The position numbers and the translations under genes are program-made. From Actinomyces respiraculi (GTDB lineage: Bacteria > Actinomycetota > Actinomycetes > Actinomycetales > Actinomycetaceae), in NCBI RefSeq assembly GCF_014595995.2, contig NZ_CP063989.1:1178001-1242000 (forward strand): a stretch of 64,000 nucleotides of DNA, given 5' to 3'. The stretch's first letter is position 1. Every line of letters starts with the position of its first letter. Under the pieces are notes generated by a model. The model was not told the origin of the DNA. It saw only the letters and a program-made list of their open reading frames with translations, and did no database searches. This document shows positions 27,196 to 35,772 of the stretch, in pieces.

Positions 27196-27393
27196 GAGTC
27201 CTCCAGGGGAACGGGAAACGGCGCTGCGCCGCCTATGCCTCAATATGATCTCGGTCACTGTTGCCTGTCAAGGGCCGTCACGTCGTGGGGGGTCGCGATC
27301 CACCTGTGGGGGACGCGGGGCTGGTCAGGCCCGTAGCGTGGTCGTAGTTCCTGCGGCAGCCTGTGCTGTCGAGGTTGTATGCTCACGCACCCG

Positions 27394-27600
27394 GCTAGAT
27401 GTACTGACCGGGGAGGTTGTGAACGCTGCTGGCGGGGTCTGGCCGTCCAGGATCTCGGCGCAGGCCAGGCGCGAGTGGTCGTCGATGATGTGGTCCAGGT
27501 ACCGATAGCCGCCAGCGGCCCGTAGCTTGCGGCGGGCCTTGGTCTTTGCCCGCTGCGCGCTGAGCGCGGCCGGGCTGGTGGTGGCCTGGGGTGGGTCGTC
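27394..27600 (-). pseudogene. IS481/IS3-type transposase fragment
   Basis: On the reverse strand the segment KARRKLRAAGGYRYLDHIID followed by DHSRLACAEILDGQTP is the start of an rve/DDE integrase core (first catalytic Asp in IDDHSR). It is cut after ~20 more residues by a stop at 27394, with no remaining catalytic domain. It is a dead remnant of a mobile element next to the bacteriocin-like genes. Confidence 0.7.
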
Positions 27601-27620
27601 GTGGGACCTGTACTGCCGTC

Positions 27621-27747
27621 GATCTCGTTCCTCAGGATCTGATCTCGTTCGTCGGGTTCTGATCTCGTTCCCCGGAAGTCGATCTCGCTCCTTAACCGAA
27701 CGAGATGGAGCGCTGGGGAACGAGATGGACGGACGAGGGACGAGATG
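27621..27747. repeat. 20-bp-period array: four GATCTCGTTC boxes then three inverted copies
   Basis: GATCTCGTTC occurs at 27621, 27641 and 27661, and as GATCTCGCTC at 27681, exactly 20 bp apart. The reverse complement GAACGAGAT(G) follows at 27698 and 27718, and as GGACGAGATG at 27738, again every 20 bp. Boxes two helical turns apart in two facing sets suggest a multi-site protein target, most simply transposase-binding repeats at an element end. Spacers of 10 bp exclude a CRISPR array. Confidence 0.75.
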
Positions 27748-27815
27748 GACGAGCGGGGACCGGCCCCGTCTCCCGTGCCTACCACGACCGCAAGCCCATC
27801 CAGGTGAGCTCTCGG

Positions 27816-27903
27816 CTTTCGCGCCCTCGCCAACGACGTCACCCGCAGCCTCCTCGAAGCAGGCGGGTTCAGGCCCCTACCACACCCTTGCATCGAAAGA
27901 GCC
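27816..27903. repeat. imperfect flank repeat, right copy
   Basis: Partner of 26253-26347. It ends just before the dinB -10 box. Confidence 0.45.
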
Positions 27904-27907
27904 GCGT

Positions 27908-27913
27908 TAGCCT
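27908..27913 (+). promoter_or_regulatory. TAGCCT -10 box for leaderless dinB
   Basis: TAGCCT ends 7 nt before the ATG at 27921. No LexA-like box is apparent nearby. Confidence 0.45.
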
Positions 27914-27920
27914 GAGTCGC

Positions 27921-29150
27921 ATGAGCAGGGCACCCAGGAACGAGGCCGCGCGCCGCTCCTGGGGCGACGACGACTCCGCCACCAACATCCTGCACGTCGA
28001 CATGGACGCGTTCTTCGCCGCCGTCGAGCTTCTGGAGCACCCCGAGCTGCGCGGACGTCCCGTCATCGTCGGCGGGGCGGACGGGCGCGGCGTGGTCTCA
28101 GCCGCCACCTACGAGGCGCGCGCCTGGGGCGTGAGCTCAGCCATGAGCATGGCCGAGGCGATGCGCCGCTGCCCCCAGGCCGTTGTCCTGCCCGTGCGCC
28201 ACGGCGTCTACAGCCGCGTCTCCGCCCAGGTGATGGAGGTCCTGGGGGAGGTCACGCCCGTGCTCGAGCGGGTGAGCATCGACGAGGCCTTCCTTGATGT
28301 CTCGGGCTCCCGACGGCGCATGGGCAGCCCGGTGCAGATCGCCCACTGGGTGCGCACCCAGGTGCGTGGGCGTCTGGGCCTGCCCGCCAGTGTCGGCATC
28401 GCCTCGACCAAGTTCGTCGCCAAGCTCGCCTCCTCCCACGCCAAGCCCGACGGCCTGCTGCTCGTGCCCGCCGCCGCCACCCAGGACTTCCTCGACGTGC
28501 TGCCGGTGGGAGCCATGTGGGGGGTGGGGGACAAGAGCGCCCGGGAACTGGCCCGCTGGGGTATCACCGACGTGCGCACCCTGGCCGCCACGGACGTGCG
28601 CCGCCTCGAGCGAATTCTTGGGACCGCGGCCGCACACCACCTGCACGACCTGGCCCACGGCATCGACCCGCGCCCGGTCACCGTGAGCCGGGAGGAGAAG
28701 AGCGTGGGCACCGAGTCCACCTTCTTCGACACGATCACCGACCGCGAGGACGCCCGCCGGGTCCTGCTCGACCAGTGCCACCAGTGTGCGGCCCGCCTGC
28801 GCCAGGTCGGTACCCGTGGGCGCACCGTGGTCCTCAAGGCCCGTGGTGCGGACTTCGTGACGGTGACGCGATCGCGGACCCTGAGTGCCCCGACGGATCT
28901 GGCCCGTGACATCTTCGCGGTCATCGAGGCGCTCTTCGACGCACTGCCGCAGCCCCCGGGCGGCTTCCGCCTGCTGGGGGTGCGCGTCGAGGGCCTGTCG
29001 AGGGCCGACGACGGCGTCCAGCTCCTCCTCGACGAGGACCCGCGTCGCGGCGCCCCGGAACGGGCAGCCGACGCCGTGCGTGCCCGGTGGGGCCGGGGGG
29101 CGGTGGCCCCCGCGAGCCTTCTGCGCTCCCCGCAGCCCCCCGAGGACTGA
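27921..29150 (+). CDS. dinB: DNA polymerase IV (Y-family, DinB)
   Basis: 409 residues. Translesion polymerase with palm motif ILHVDMDAFFAAVE (catalytic Asp pair region, about residue 25), the YSRVSAQVMEVL region and the catalytic VSIDEAFLDVSG (about 113-124), then helix-hairpin-helix and little-finger domains. An open frame extends upstream to 27705, but the family N-terminus and the -10 box support 27921. No clamp-binding motif is obvious at the C-terminus. Confidence 0.93.
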   Translation: MSRAPRNEAARRSWGDDDSATNILHVDMDAFFAAVELLEHPELRGRPVIVGGADGRGVVSAATYEARAWGVSSAMSMAEAMRRCPQAVVLPVRHGVYSRVSAQVMEVLGEVTPVLERVSIDEAFLDVSGSRRRMGSPVQIAHWVRTQVRGRLGLPASVGIASTKFVAKLASSHAKPDGLLLVPAAATQDFLDVLPVGAMWGVGDKSARELARWGITDVRTLAATDVRRLERILGTAAAHHLHDLAHGIDPRPVTVSREEKSVGTESTFFDTITDREDARRVLLDQCHQCAARLRQVGTRGRTVVLKARGADFVTVTRSRTLSAPTDLARDIFAVIEALFDALPQPPGGFRLLGVRVEGLSRADDGVQLLLDEDPRRGAPERAADAVRARWGRGAVAPASLLRSPQPPED

Positions 29151-29355
29151 CCGGGGGCTGACCGGCGCTGATCGGGGCCGACGGCGAGGGGCACGTTCTC
29201 CGCCGCGTTTTCCTCTGGCGCACGCCTGCGCCTATCCTGTGGCAGAAGCGTGTCCGCCTGCGTCCGCAACGCCGCCCCGGCGTTGAGCGGGCCCGTCGCG
29301 GGTCCTGGTCCTCAGGAGCGCCGAGCGTGGGGGAGCCCGCAGAAGGAGGGAAGCC

Positions 29356-29736
29356 ATGGCACTGTCGGAACGTGAGCAACGGGTGCTGCGCGACCTCGAG
29401 CAGCAGCTCCACGAGGATGACCCCGGCCTCGCCAGCTCGATTGAGCAGGTGGGCAGCACGATGGGGCGTCCGTCGCCCCGCCATGTGGGAGCCGGTGTCG
29501 CGCTCGTGCTCACCGGGCTCGCCGTCGTCATCGGCGGGGTCGCCGTAGGACGCGGCCTCGTGTCCATGCTCATCGGCGTGGTCGGCTTCTCCCTGGCGGT
29601 GTGGGGCGTGACGCTCATGCTCACCCGCACGCAGGTCTCCCCGGCCGAGGGTGCGCAGCCAGGCGGCCGGAAGGGCTCGGACTTCATGGAGCGCCAGTCC
29701 GAGCGGTGGGAGCGTCGCCGCGAGGACAACCGCTGA
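29356..29736 (+). CDS. DUF3040 membrane protein
   Basis: 126 residues. The N-terminal MALSEREQRVLRDLEQQLHE is the signature of DUF3040, an actinobacterial family of unknown role. Two membrane helices (about 46-64 and 68-88) are followed by a basic tail (ERQSERWERRREDNR). The start has an AAGGAGG site. The gene commonly lies just before the mraZ-led division cluster, as here. Confidence 0.88.
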   Translation: MALSEREQRVLRDLEQQLHEDDPGLASSIEQVGSTMGRPSPRHVGAGVALVLTGLAVVIGGVAVGRGLVSMLIGVVGFSLAVWGVTLMLTRTQVSPAEGAQPGGRKGSDFMERQSERWERRREDNR

Positions 29737-29768
29737 GCCTGCCCGGGAGCAGGGTGCGTGTCACGCAC

Positions 29769-29859
29769 CCCTAGTCAGAACGCTTCTCATTATTGCGATT
29801 CCGTGGAACTCCACGGTTTCTGTGGTGCCCGGGCCGGCCGGAACAGGCTCTGACTAGGG
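29769..29859. mobile_element. 91-bp inverted-repeat element (MITE-like)
   Basis: Perfect 11-bp terminal inverted repeats, CCCTAGTCAGA (29769-29779) and TCTGACTAGGG (29849-29859), enclose an AT-richer centre with a hairpin CCGTGG-aact-CCACGG (29801-29816). It has no coding capacity. It could be a miniature transposable element or a long hairpin structure. No clear target duplication is visible. Confidence 0.45.
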
Positions 29860-29913
29860 CTGAGTGACACGACCTCGTTCCCTCCACTCTGAGCGGCACC
29901 ACCTCGTCCTGAC

Positions 29914-29943
29914 CGTCCCCGTCATCCTCTGGATGGCGGGGAC
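29914..29943 (+). terminator. hairpin terminator before the dcw cluster
   Basis: A 13-14-bp stem with one G-T pair (29914-29927 with 29931-29943) and a tri-nucleotide loop isolates mraZ from upstream transcription. The rest of 29737-30144 contains the inverted-repeat element and the MraZ boxes. Confidence 0.6.
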
Positions 29944-30076
29944 GTCGTCGTTCGACACGCCCGGCCCGCCGTGTCGACGGCCTTCCACGCGCCGAGCCCT
30001 CCACTGTCCTCCACTCGCACAAACGTTGCAATGGTGCGGTTCGTGATCCAGACGTGACCACCTGCTACTCGCTCAG

Positions 30077-30121
30077 TGGGTGAAAGTGGAGGGAAGTGGG
30101 GTACTGTGGGGCGCACTGGGT
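30077..30121 (+). promoter_or_regulatory. MraZ operator: five TGGGN boxes at exact 10-bp spacing
   Basis: TGGGT 30077, TGGAG 30087, TGGGG 30097, TGGGG 30107 and TGGGT 30117, each separated by 5 bp. This is the known DNA target of MraZ (direct TGGGN repeats one helical turn apart), normally three or four boxes. It lies 24 bp before the mraZ start, so MraZ should regulate this cluster itself. Confidence 0.85.
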
Positions 30122-30144
30122 CGTCGAAGGGAAGGAGCGGCCCG

Positions 30145-30576
30145 TTGTTTCTGGGTACGCACGCCCCCCGCCTGGACGACAAGGGGCGCCTCATCCTGCC
30201 GGCCAAGTTCCGCGAGGAGCTGGCCGGAGGGGTCGTGCTGACCCGCGGCCAGGAGCACTGCGTCTACGCCTTCTCCACCGCGGAGTTCGAGCGCATGTAC
30301 GCCCAGCTGCGCGAGGCCCCCCTCGCGCAGAAGCAGGCGCGCGACTACGTGCGCGTCATGCTCTCCGGCGCCGACTCCCAGATCCCGGACAAGCAGGGCC
30401 GCATCACCCTGCCCGCCCCGCTGCGCTCCTACGCCGGCCTCGGCCGCGACCTCGCCGTCATCGGCGCGGGTGCCCGCGTCGAGATCTGGGACGCGAGTGC
30501 GTGGGAGACCTACCTCGCTGCCCAGGAGCAGGTCTTCGCCGACACCGCGGAAGAAATCATCCCCGGCTTCTTCTGA
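30145..30576 (+). CDS. mraZ: transcriptional regulator MraZ
   Basis: 143 residues from a TTG at 30145, chosen because GAAGGAG sits 7 nt upstream and the protein then begins at the family N-terminus [20 protein letters not shown]. Two SpoVT/AbrB-like DxxxR repeats are present ([11 protein letters not shown] and [11 protein letters not shown]). MraZ forms a ring that binds the direct repeats before its own gene and tunes the division cluster. A longer frame upstream would run through the operator and is rejected. Confidence 0.93.
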   Translation: MFLGTHAPRLDDKGRLILPAKFREELAGGVVLTRGQEHCVYAFSTAEFERMYAQLREAPLAQKQARDYVRVMLSGADSQIPDKQGRITLPAPLRSYAGLGRDLAVIGAGARVEIWDASAWETYLAAQEQVFADTAEEIIPGFF

Positions 30577-30789
30577 CCCCACCCGGAGGGGCGCCACCGC
30601 ACCCGCCGGACCCACAACTCCATACCGGGACCGCCCAGACGGCGCTCGCCGAGTGAGGTCCCCTCCCGCCAAGCGTCCGACGCCTCTTCCCCGGCGCCGG
30701 AACCCGCGGGAGGAGTCCTGGCCCGACGAGCCCGCGGCGGTCCCCACCGCACCCCACGACACAGGACCAGCACAGGAAAGGAGGAAGAC

Positions 30790-31884
30790 ATGCCCCGCCG
30801 CCACGAGAGCGACGCCGCCCAGCGGCACACCCCCGTCCTCCTCCAGCGCTGCCTCGACCTGCTCGCCCCCGCACTCGAGAGCGACCACCCCGTCCTCATT
30901 GACTGCACGCTCGGCATGGGTGGGCACAGCGAGGGTGCCCTCACCCGCTTCGAGACCCTCACCGTCATCGGCATCGACCGCGACCCCGAGGCCATCGCCC
31001 TGGCCAGTGCCCGCCTGGCCCCCTTCGGGGACCGCTTCCGCGCCGTGCACACCACCTACGACCACGTCGACGAGGTCGCCCGCGATGCCTCCCCCTACGG
31101 CGATGGCACCGTTGACGCCATCCTCATGGACCTGGGTGTCTCCTCCCTCCAGCTCGACGACGCCGGGCGCGGCTTCTCATACTCCCGGCCCGCCCCGCTG
31201 GACATGCGCATGGACCAGTCCGTCGGCACCACCGCCCAGCAGCTGCTCGACACCGCCGACGAGCGCGAGATCACCCGGATCCTGCGCACCTACGGCGAGG
31301 AGCGCTTCGCCCCGCGCATCGCCGCCGCCCTCGTACGCCGCCGCGAGGCCGGCAGACCCGTGCGCGAGACCGCCGACCTCGCCGAGCTCGTGCGCGAGAG
31401 CGTCCCCGCCGCGGCCCGGCGCACCGGTGGACACCCCGCCAAGCGGACCTTCCAGGCCCTGCGCATCGCCGTCAACGCCGAGCTCGAGGTCCTGGGGCGG
31501 GCCGTGCCGCGCGCCCTCAACTCCATCCGCGTCGGCGGTCGCCTCGTCGTCGAGTCCTACCAGAGCCTCGAGGACCGCATCGTCAAGCAGGCGATCGCCG
31601 TCGGCACCACCACCCGCGCCCCCGAGGGCCTGCCCTTCGTGCCCGACGACGCCGCCCCCTACCTCGCCGCCGTCACCCACGGCGCCGAGAAGGCCGACGA
31701 CGACGAGCTCGCCAGCAACCCCCGGTCCGCCCCCGTACGGCTGCGCGCCGCCATCCGCCTGCGACCAGCCGCCGACGCGCCGGCCCCGGAGCCGGAACGC
31801 GCCGCCGACCCCGGCCCGCGCCGCTCACGCCCCACCGGCACTGACCGCACCAGCAAGACCACCCGAGGAAGGAGGAAGCGATGA
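30790..31884 (+). CDS. rsmH: 16S rRNA (cytosine(1402)-N4)-methyltransferase
   Basis: 364 residues. N-terminal HTPVLLQRCLDLL, SAM-binding IDCTLGMGGHSEG and the MDLGVSSLQLDDAGRGFSY motif define RsmH, which methylates C1402 in the ribosomal P site. The last ~60 residues are a disordered Ala/Pro/Arg tail. A strong AAGGAGGAAG site precedes the ATG. A 213-nt gap separates it from mraZ; it overlaps ftsL by 4 bp. Confidence 0.94.
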   Translation: MPRRHESDAAQRHTPVLLQRCLDLLAPALESDHPVLIDCTLGMGGHSEGALTRFETLTVIGIDRDPEAIALASARLAPFGDRFRAVHTTYDHVDEVARDASPYGDGTVDAILMDLGVSSLQLDDAGRGFSYSRPAPLDMRMDQSVGTTAQQLLDTADEREITRILRTYGEERFAPRIAAALVRRREAGRPVRETADLAELVRESVPAAARRTGGHPAKRTFQALRIAVNAELEVLGRAVPRALNSIRVGGRLVVESYQSLEDRIVKQAIAVGTTTRAPEGLPFVPDDAAPYLAAVTHGAEKADDDELASNPRSAPVRLRAAIRLRPAADAPAPEPERAADPGPRRSRPTGTDRTSKTTRGRRKR

Positions 31885-32288
31885 GCGCCGCCCACGCATA
31901 CGCCACCGAGACAGCCGGCTATGCAGACACCCGCACCGAGCGGGCCCCGCGCCCCACGCTCTACGTCGTGCGCGGCATCGCCCCCGCACGCGCGAGCCTG
32001 CCCTTCCTCCTCGTCGTCGTCCTCATCCTCCTCGGCGCACTGGCGTCCTCCATGATCCTCAACGCCACCATGGCCGACACCGCCTTCAGGATGCACGAGG
32101 CCCAGATCCGGCTCAACATCCTCAACGACCACATCGACACCGTCCGCAGCCAGGTGCAGGACGTCTCCGCCGCCGACTCCCTCGCCCAGCGCGCCACCGC
32201 GCTCGGCATGGTCCCCGCCGGCGCCCCCGGCGTCGTCGACCTCACCACCGGCACCGTCTCCGGCGGTACGGCGGCCACACAGGGGTAG
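31881..32288 (+). CDS. ftsL: cell division protein FtsL-like
   Basis: 135 residues with one membrane helix (about 42-62) and a periplasm-side heptad-like coiled coil (HEAQIRLNILNDHIDTVRSQ). Sequence conservation of FtsL is low; the call rests on size, topology and position between rsmH and ftsI. FtsL bridges FtsQ and the FtsW-FtsI synthase in the divisome. ATG overlaps the rsmH stop (ATGA). Confidence 0.8.
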   Translation: MSAAHAYATETAGYADTRTERAPRPTLYVVRGIAPARASLPFLLVVVLILLGALASSMILNATMADTAFRMHEAQIRLNILNDHIDTVRSQVQDVSAADSLAQRATALGMVPAGAPGVVDLTTGTVSGGTAATQG

Positions 32289-32294
32289 GGGAGC

Positions 32295-34085
32295 ATGAAC
32301 CCCAGCCGACGTCGGGTCCTGCAGGCCATGGGTCTGGCAGGCTTCGTCGCGCTGACCGGGCGCACCGCCTGGCTGCAGCTCGTCGAGGGCCCCGACCTGG
32401 CTGAGCGCGCCCAGGCCGAGCGCACCGTCACCTGGGCCAACCGCGCCCCCCGTGGGCAGATCCTCGCGGCCGACGACAGCGTCCTGGCCTCCTCCTCCGT
32501 CTCCTACGACATTGGCGTCAACCAGCAGCGTGTGTCCCAGTACGAGCACTATGTCGAGCATGAGGACCCCGAGACGGGCAAGAAGACCTACGAGCTCGTC
32601 GGCCACGGCGCCGTCGAGGCGGCGGCTCGAATCGCCCCGCTGCTCGGCGTGGACCCCCAGGAGCTCGGCGCCCGGATGGTCGGCTCCGAGCCCTACGTCG
32701 TCATCGCCGAGGCCGTCAGCCCCGACACCTGGCGGCAGGTCAACGCCCTGGGCATCCCCGGCATCGAGCCCGACCAGCGCGCCCGCCGGTTCTACCCGGC
32801 GGGCCATCTTGCCGGCACCGTCATCGGTTTCGTCTACGAGGGGCAGGGGCGCGAGCTCATCGGGGGTAACGGGCTCGAGTCCACCCAGAACGCGCTGCTC
32901 ACCGGCACCAACGGCCAGGGCAGCGTCGAGATCGGTAAGTCGGGCGCCATCATCCCCACGGGCAAGTACGAGGAGGTCGAGGCCGTGGCCGGCACCAGCG
33001 TGCGCACCACCCTCGACCCCGACCTCCAGGTCATCGCGCAGCAGGCGATCGACGAGGTCGTCAAGGCCCAGGGGGCGGACTGGGGCTGCGCCGTCGTCAT
33101 GGAGCCGGCCACCGGCAAGGTCCTCGTCCTGGCGGACTCCGGCGCCATGGACCCCGCCGACCCCCTCGCCTCGGAGGCGGGCGACCGCGAGCCCCGCTGC
33201 GTTCAAGCGATCTTCGAGCCCGGAAGTGTCGGCAAGGTCATCACCTTCGCGACCGCCCTCGAGGAGGGGGGCGTCACCCCTGAGGACGCCTTCACCGTGC
33301 CCTACACGTGGACCGCCCCCAACGGCCAGGTCTTCGAGGACTCCCACTGGCACGAGGTGCAGAACCTCACGGCGGCCCAGGTCCTGGCCGAGTCCTCCAA
33401 CGTCGGCACCGTCCAGATCGGTGACCGCGTCTCCGACGAGGTCCGCCACGGCTATATCGAGGCCTTCGGCTACAACCACCTCACCGGCATCGAGCTGCCC
33501 GGGGAGTCGCCCGGGCTGCTGTCCGACTGGGCCCAGTGGGATGACCGCACCCGCTACACGACGATGTTCGGCCAGGGTGTGGCCGGCACCGCCCTGCAGG
33601 CGGCCCAGGTGCTCGCCACCGTCGCCAACAAGGGTGTGCGCGTGGCCCCGCGCGTCATCGACGCCTGGATCGCCCCCGACGGCACCGAGACTGCCCAGCC
33701 CAGCGTCGAGGGTGTGCGCGTCATCTCCGAGCAGACCGCCGCCACTCTGACCGAGATGCTCATCGGCGTCACCCAGGAGGGGGGCACCGCCGAGTCCGCC
33801 TCCATCGACGGCTACCTCGTCGCCGGCAAGACCGGCACCACCGAGATCCTCACCGAGTCCGGCACGGTCGCCTCCTTCGTCGGCTTCACCCCCGCCCGCG
33901 ACCCCGCCATCGCCGTCGCCGTCATCGTCTACCGCCCCAGCGGCACCTATGGTGGCACCGTCGCGGCACCGGTTTTCCGCAAGATCGCGCTGGCCGCCAT
34001 GCACTCCCTGGGCATCGCTCCGGACCCGCTCGTCATCGCCGCCCAGGCCGCGGCCGAGGCCGACGCGCAGGCGGGCGCAGGCTGA
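32295..34085 (+). CDS. ftsI: division-specific penicillin-binding protein (transpeptidase)
   Basis: 596 residues. One N-terminal membrane anchor (about 10-25), PBP dimerisation region (RAPRGQILAADDSVLASSS) and a transpeptidase domain with SVGK (S311, K314), SSN (367-369) and KTG (512-514). It cross-links septal peptidoglycan and is the target of beta-lactams. It lies 6 nt after ftsL. No PASTA domains are present. Confidence 0.95.
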   Translation: MNPSRRRVLQAMGLAGFVALTGRTAWLQLVEGPDLAERAQAERTVTWANRAPRGQILAADDSVLASSSVSYDIGVNQQRVSQYEHYVEHEDPETGKKTYELVGHGAVEAAARIAPLLGVDPQELGARMVGSEPYVVIAEAVSPDTWRQVNALGIPGIEPDQRARRFYPAGHLAGTVIGFVYEGQGRELIGGNGLESTQNALLTGTNGQGSVEIGKSGAIIPTGKYEEVEAVAGTSVRTTLDPDLQVIAQQAIDEVVKAQGADWGCAVVMEPATGKVLVLADSGAMDPADPLASEAGDREPRCVQAIFEPGSVGKVITFATALEEGGVTPEDAFTVPYTWTAPNGQVFEDSHWHEVQNLTAAQVLAESSNVGTVQIGDRVSDEVRHGYIEAFGYNHLTGIELPGESPGLLSDWAQWDDRTRYTTMFGQGVAGTALQAAQVLATVANKGVRVAPRVIDAWIAPDGTETAQPSVEGVRVISEQTAATLTEMLIGVTQEGGTAESASIDGYLVAGKTGTTEILTESGTVASFVGFTPARDPAIAVAVIVYRPSGTYGGTVAAPVFRKIALAAMHSLGIAPDPLVIAAQAAAEADAQAGAG

Positions 34086-34161
34086 CCCGGCCGTCCGCAG
34101 ACGGCGCGCGCACCGGCGCCTCGCCATCGCCCCACCTCCAGTCACGCTAGATTGAGGAGCC

Positions 34162-35772
34162 ATGAGCAACCACGCCTACGAGTCAGCCGCGGCTCTGCGC
34201 CCGCACGGCTGCGCCCCCACGGAGCTCGCCGTCCTCGCCGAGCGCTTCTCGCTCACCCCCGCCCCCGGGGACGAGCAGGCCGCCTCATCCCTGAGCGTGC
34301 ACGGTGTGAGCGTGGACTCCTCGGACACCGCCCCCGGCGAGCTTTTCGTTGCCCTGCCGGGATTCCGCCGCCACGGTGCCGAGTTCACCGCCGAGGCCGT
34401 CGCCGCCGGAGCCGTGGCCGTGCTCACCGACGCCGACGGCGTGGCCACCGTTGGCCGTCAGGCCCCCGGCACCCCGGTGCTCACCCACCCCGACCCGCGC
34501 GCCGTCGTCGGCCCCCTGGCCGCCGAGGTCTACCACCACCCCTCCCGCCAGTTGGTCACCACCGCCGTCACCGGCACCAACGGCAAGACCACCACCTCCT
34601 ACTTCCTCGACGCGATCCTCACCGCCCACCTGGGCGGCTGCATCGTGGCAGGCACCGTCGAGCTGCGCGTGGGCGCGCTGTCCGTCGAGTCCCCGCGTAC
34701 CACCGTCGAAGCGCCCGTCCTGCAGCGCATGATGGCCCTGGCCGTCGAGGAGGGCGTCGGCGCGGCCAGCCTCGAGGCCTCCAGCCACGCCATCGTCCTG
34801 CACCGCCTGGACGGCACCGTCTTCGACGTCGTCGGCTTCACCAACCTCCAGCGCGACCACCTCGACTTCCACGAGACGATGCAGGGCTACCTCGACGCCA
34901 AGGCCCAGCTCTTCACCCCCGAGCACACGCGCCACGCCGTCATCTGTGTCGACGACGAGTGGGGCGCCCAGCTCGCCCACCGCACCCGCGAGGCGGGGCT
35001 CGTGCCCGTTGACCGCGTGCGCGCCTACCCGGTCGAGGGCGACCTGGCCGAGGGCACCGACTGGTGGGTCACCGACGCCACCGTCTCCATGACCGACGCC
35101 GCCACCACCTTCGTCCTGCACGGTCCCGGCGGCGAGCACATCGAGGCCTCCTGCCCGCTGCCCGGCCTCGTCAACGTCCAGAACGCCGCCCTCGCCCTCG
35201 TCATGGCCCGCCGCGCCGGGGTCGGCGCCGACACCGCCGTCGAGGCCCTGGCCCACGCCCACAACGTCCCCGGCCGCATGCAGCGCATCAGCCAGCGCGA
35301 TGGCGTGCGCGGCACCTGCATCGTCGACTTCGCCCACACGCCCGACGCCATGGATCTGACCCTGCGGGCCGTGCGCCAGATCACCCCGGGTCGCCTCATC
35401 GTCGTCTTCGGTTCCGACGGCGACCGCGACCAGGGCAAGCGGCCCATGCTCGGTGAGGTCACGGCCCGCCTGGCCGACCTGCTCGTCGTCACCGACGAGA
35501 ACCCGCGCAGCGAGGATCCCCAGCTCATCCGCAACGCCGTCCTGGAGGGCGTGCGCCGCGTGCGCCCCGACCTTGACGGCGTCGAGGAGATCACCACCTG
35601 GCGCGGTGACGCCGTGCGCCGGGGCGTCGAGCTGTGCGGCCCCGAGGACACCGTCATCGTCACCGGCAAGGGCCACGAGCCCTTCCTTGAGATGGCCGAC
35701 GAGTTCATCCGCTACAACGACGCCCCCGTCATGCGCGAGGCCGTCGAGGCCAAGTGGGGGCCGTTGGCATGA
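34162..35772 (+). CDS. murE: UDP-N-acetylmuramoyl-tripeptide synthetase
   Basis: 536 residues. ATP loop TGTNGKTTTSYF, the carbamylated-lysine region and the C-terminal domain are intact. MurE adds the third residue of the stem peptide. Meso-DAP enzymes carry DNPR at the specificity loop; here it reads ENPR (E446-R449, in VTDENPRSEDP). Arg is the DAP-recognising residue, yet Actinomyces walls usually contain lysine or ornithine. The substrate is therefore open. ATG follows TTGAGGAG and a TAGATT box; the stop overlaps murF. Confidence 0.93.
   Translation: MSNHAYESAAALRPHGCAPTELAVLAERFSLTPAPGDEQAASSLSVHGVSVDSSDTAPGELFVALPGFRRHGAEFTAEAVAAGAVAVLTDADGVATVGRQAPGTPVLTHPDPRAVVGPLAAEVYHHPSRQLVTTAVTGTNGKTTTSYFLDAILTAHLGGCIVAGTVELRVGALSVESPRTTVEAPVLQRMMALAVEEGVGAASLEASSHAIVLHRLDGTVFDVVGFTNLQRDHLDFHETMQGYLDAKAQLFTPEHTRHAVICVDDEWGAQLAHRTREAGLVPVDRVRAYPVEGDLAEGTDWWVTDATVSMTDAATTFVLHGPGGEHIEASCPLPGLVNVQNAALALVMARRAGVGADTAVEALAHAHNVPGRMQRISQRDGVRGTCIVDFAHTPDAMDLTLRAVRQITPGRLIVVFGSDGDRDQGKRPMLGEVTARLADLLVVTDENPRSEDPQLIRNAVLEGVRRVRPDLDGVEEITTWRGDAVRRGVELCGPEDTVIVTGKGHEPFLEMADEFIRYNDAPVMREAVEAKWGPLA

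Noticed and set aside
27621..27747. CRISPR array
   Set aside because: The repeats are 10 bp with 10-bp spacers and invert midway; no cas genes are present.
30076..30144. Upstream GTG start for mraZ at 30076
   Set aside because: It would run through the MraZ boxes and add residues not seen in the family; TTG at 30145 has a good ribosome site.
31659..34169. 836-residue reverse open frame opposite ftsI
   Set aside because: Antisense shadow; low-complexity Gly/Asp composition, and the forward strand encodes complete ftsL and ftsI.
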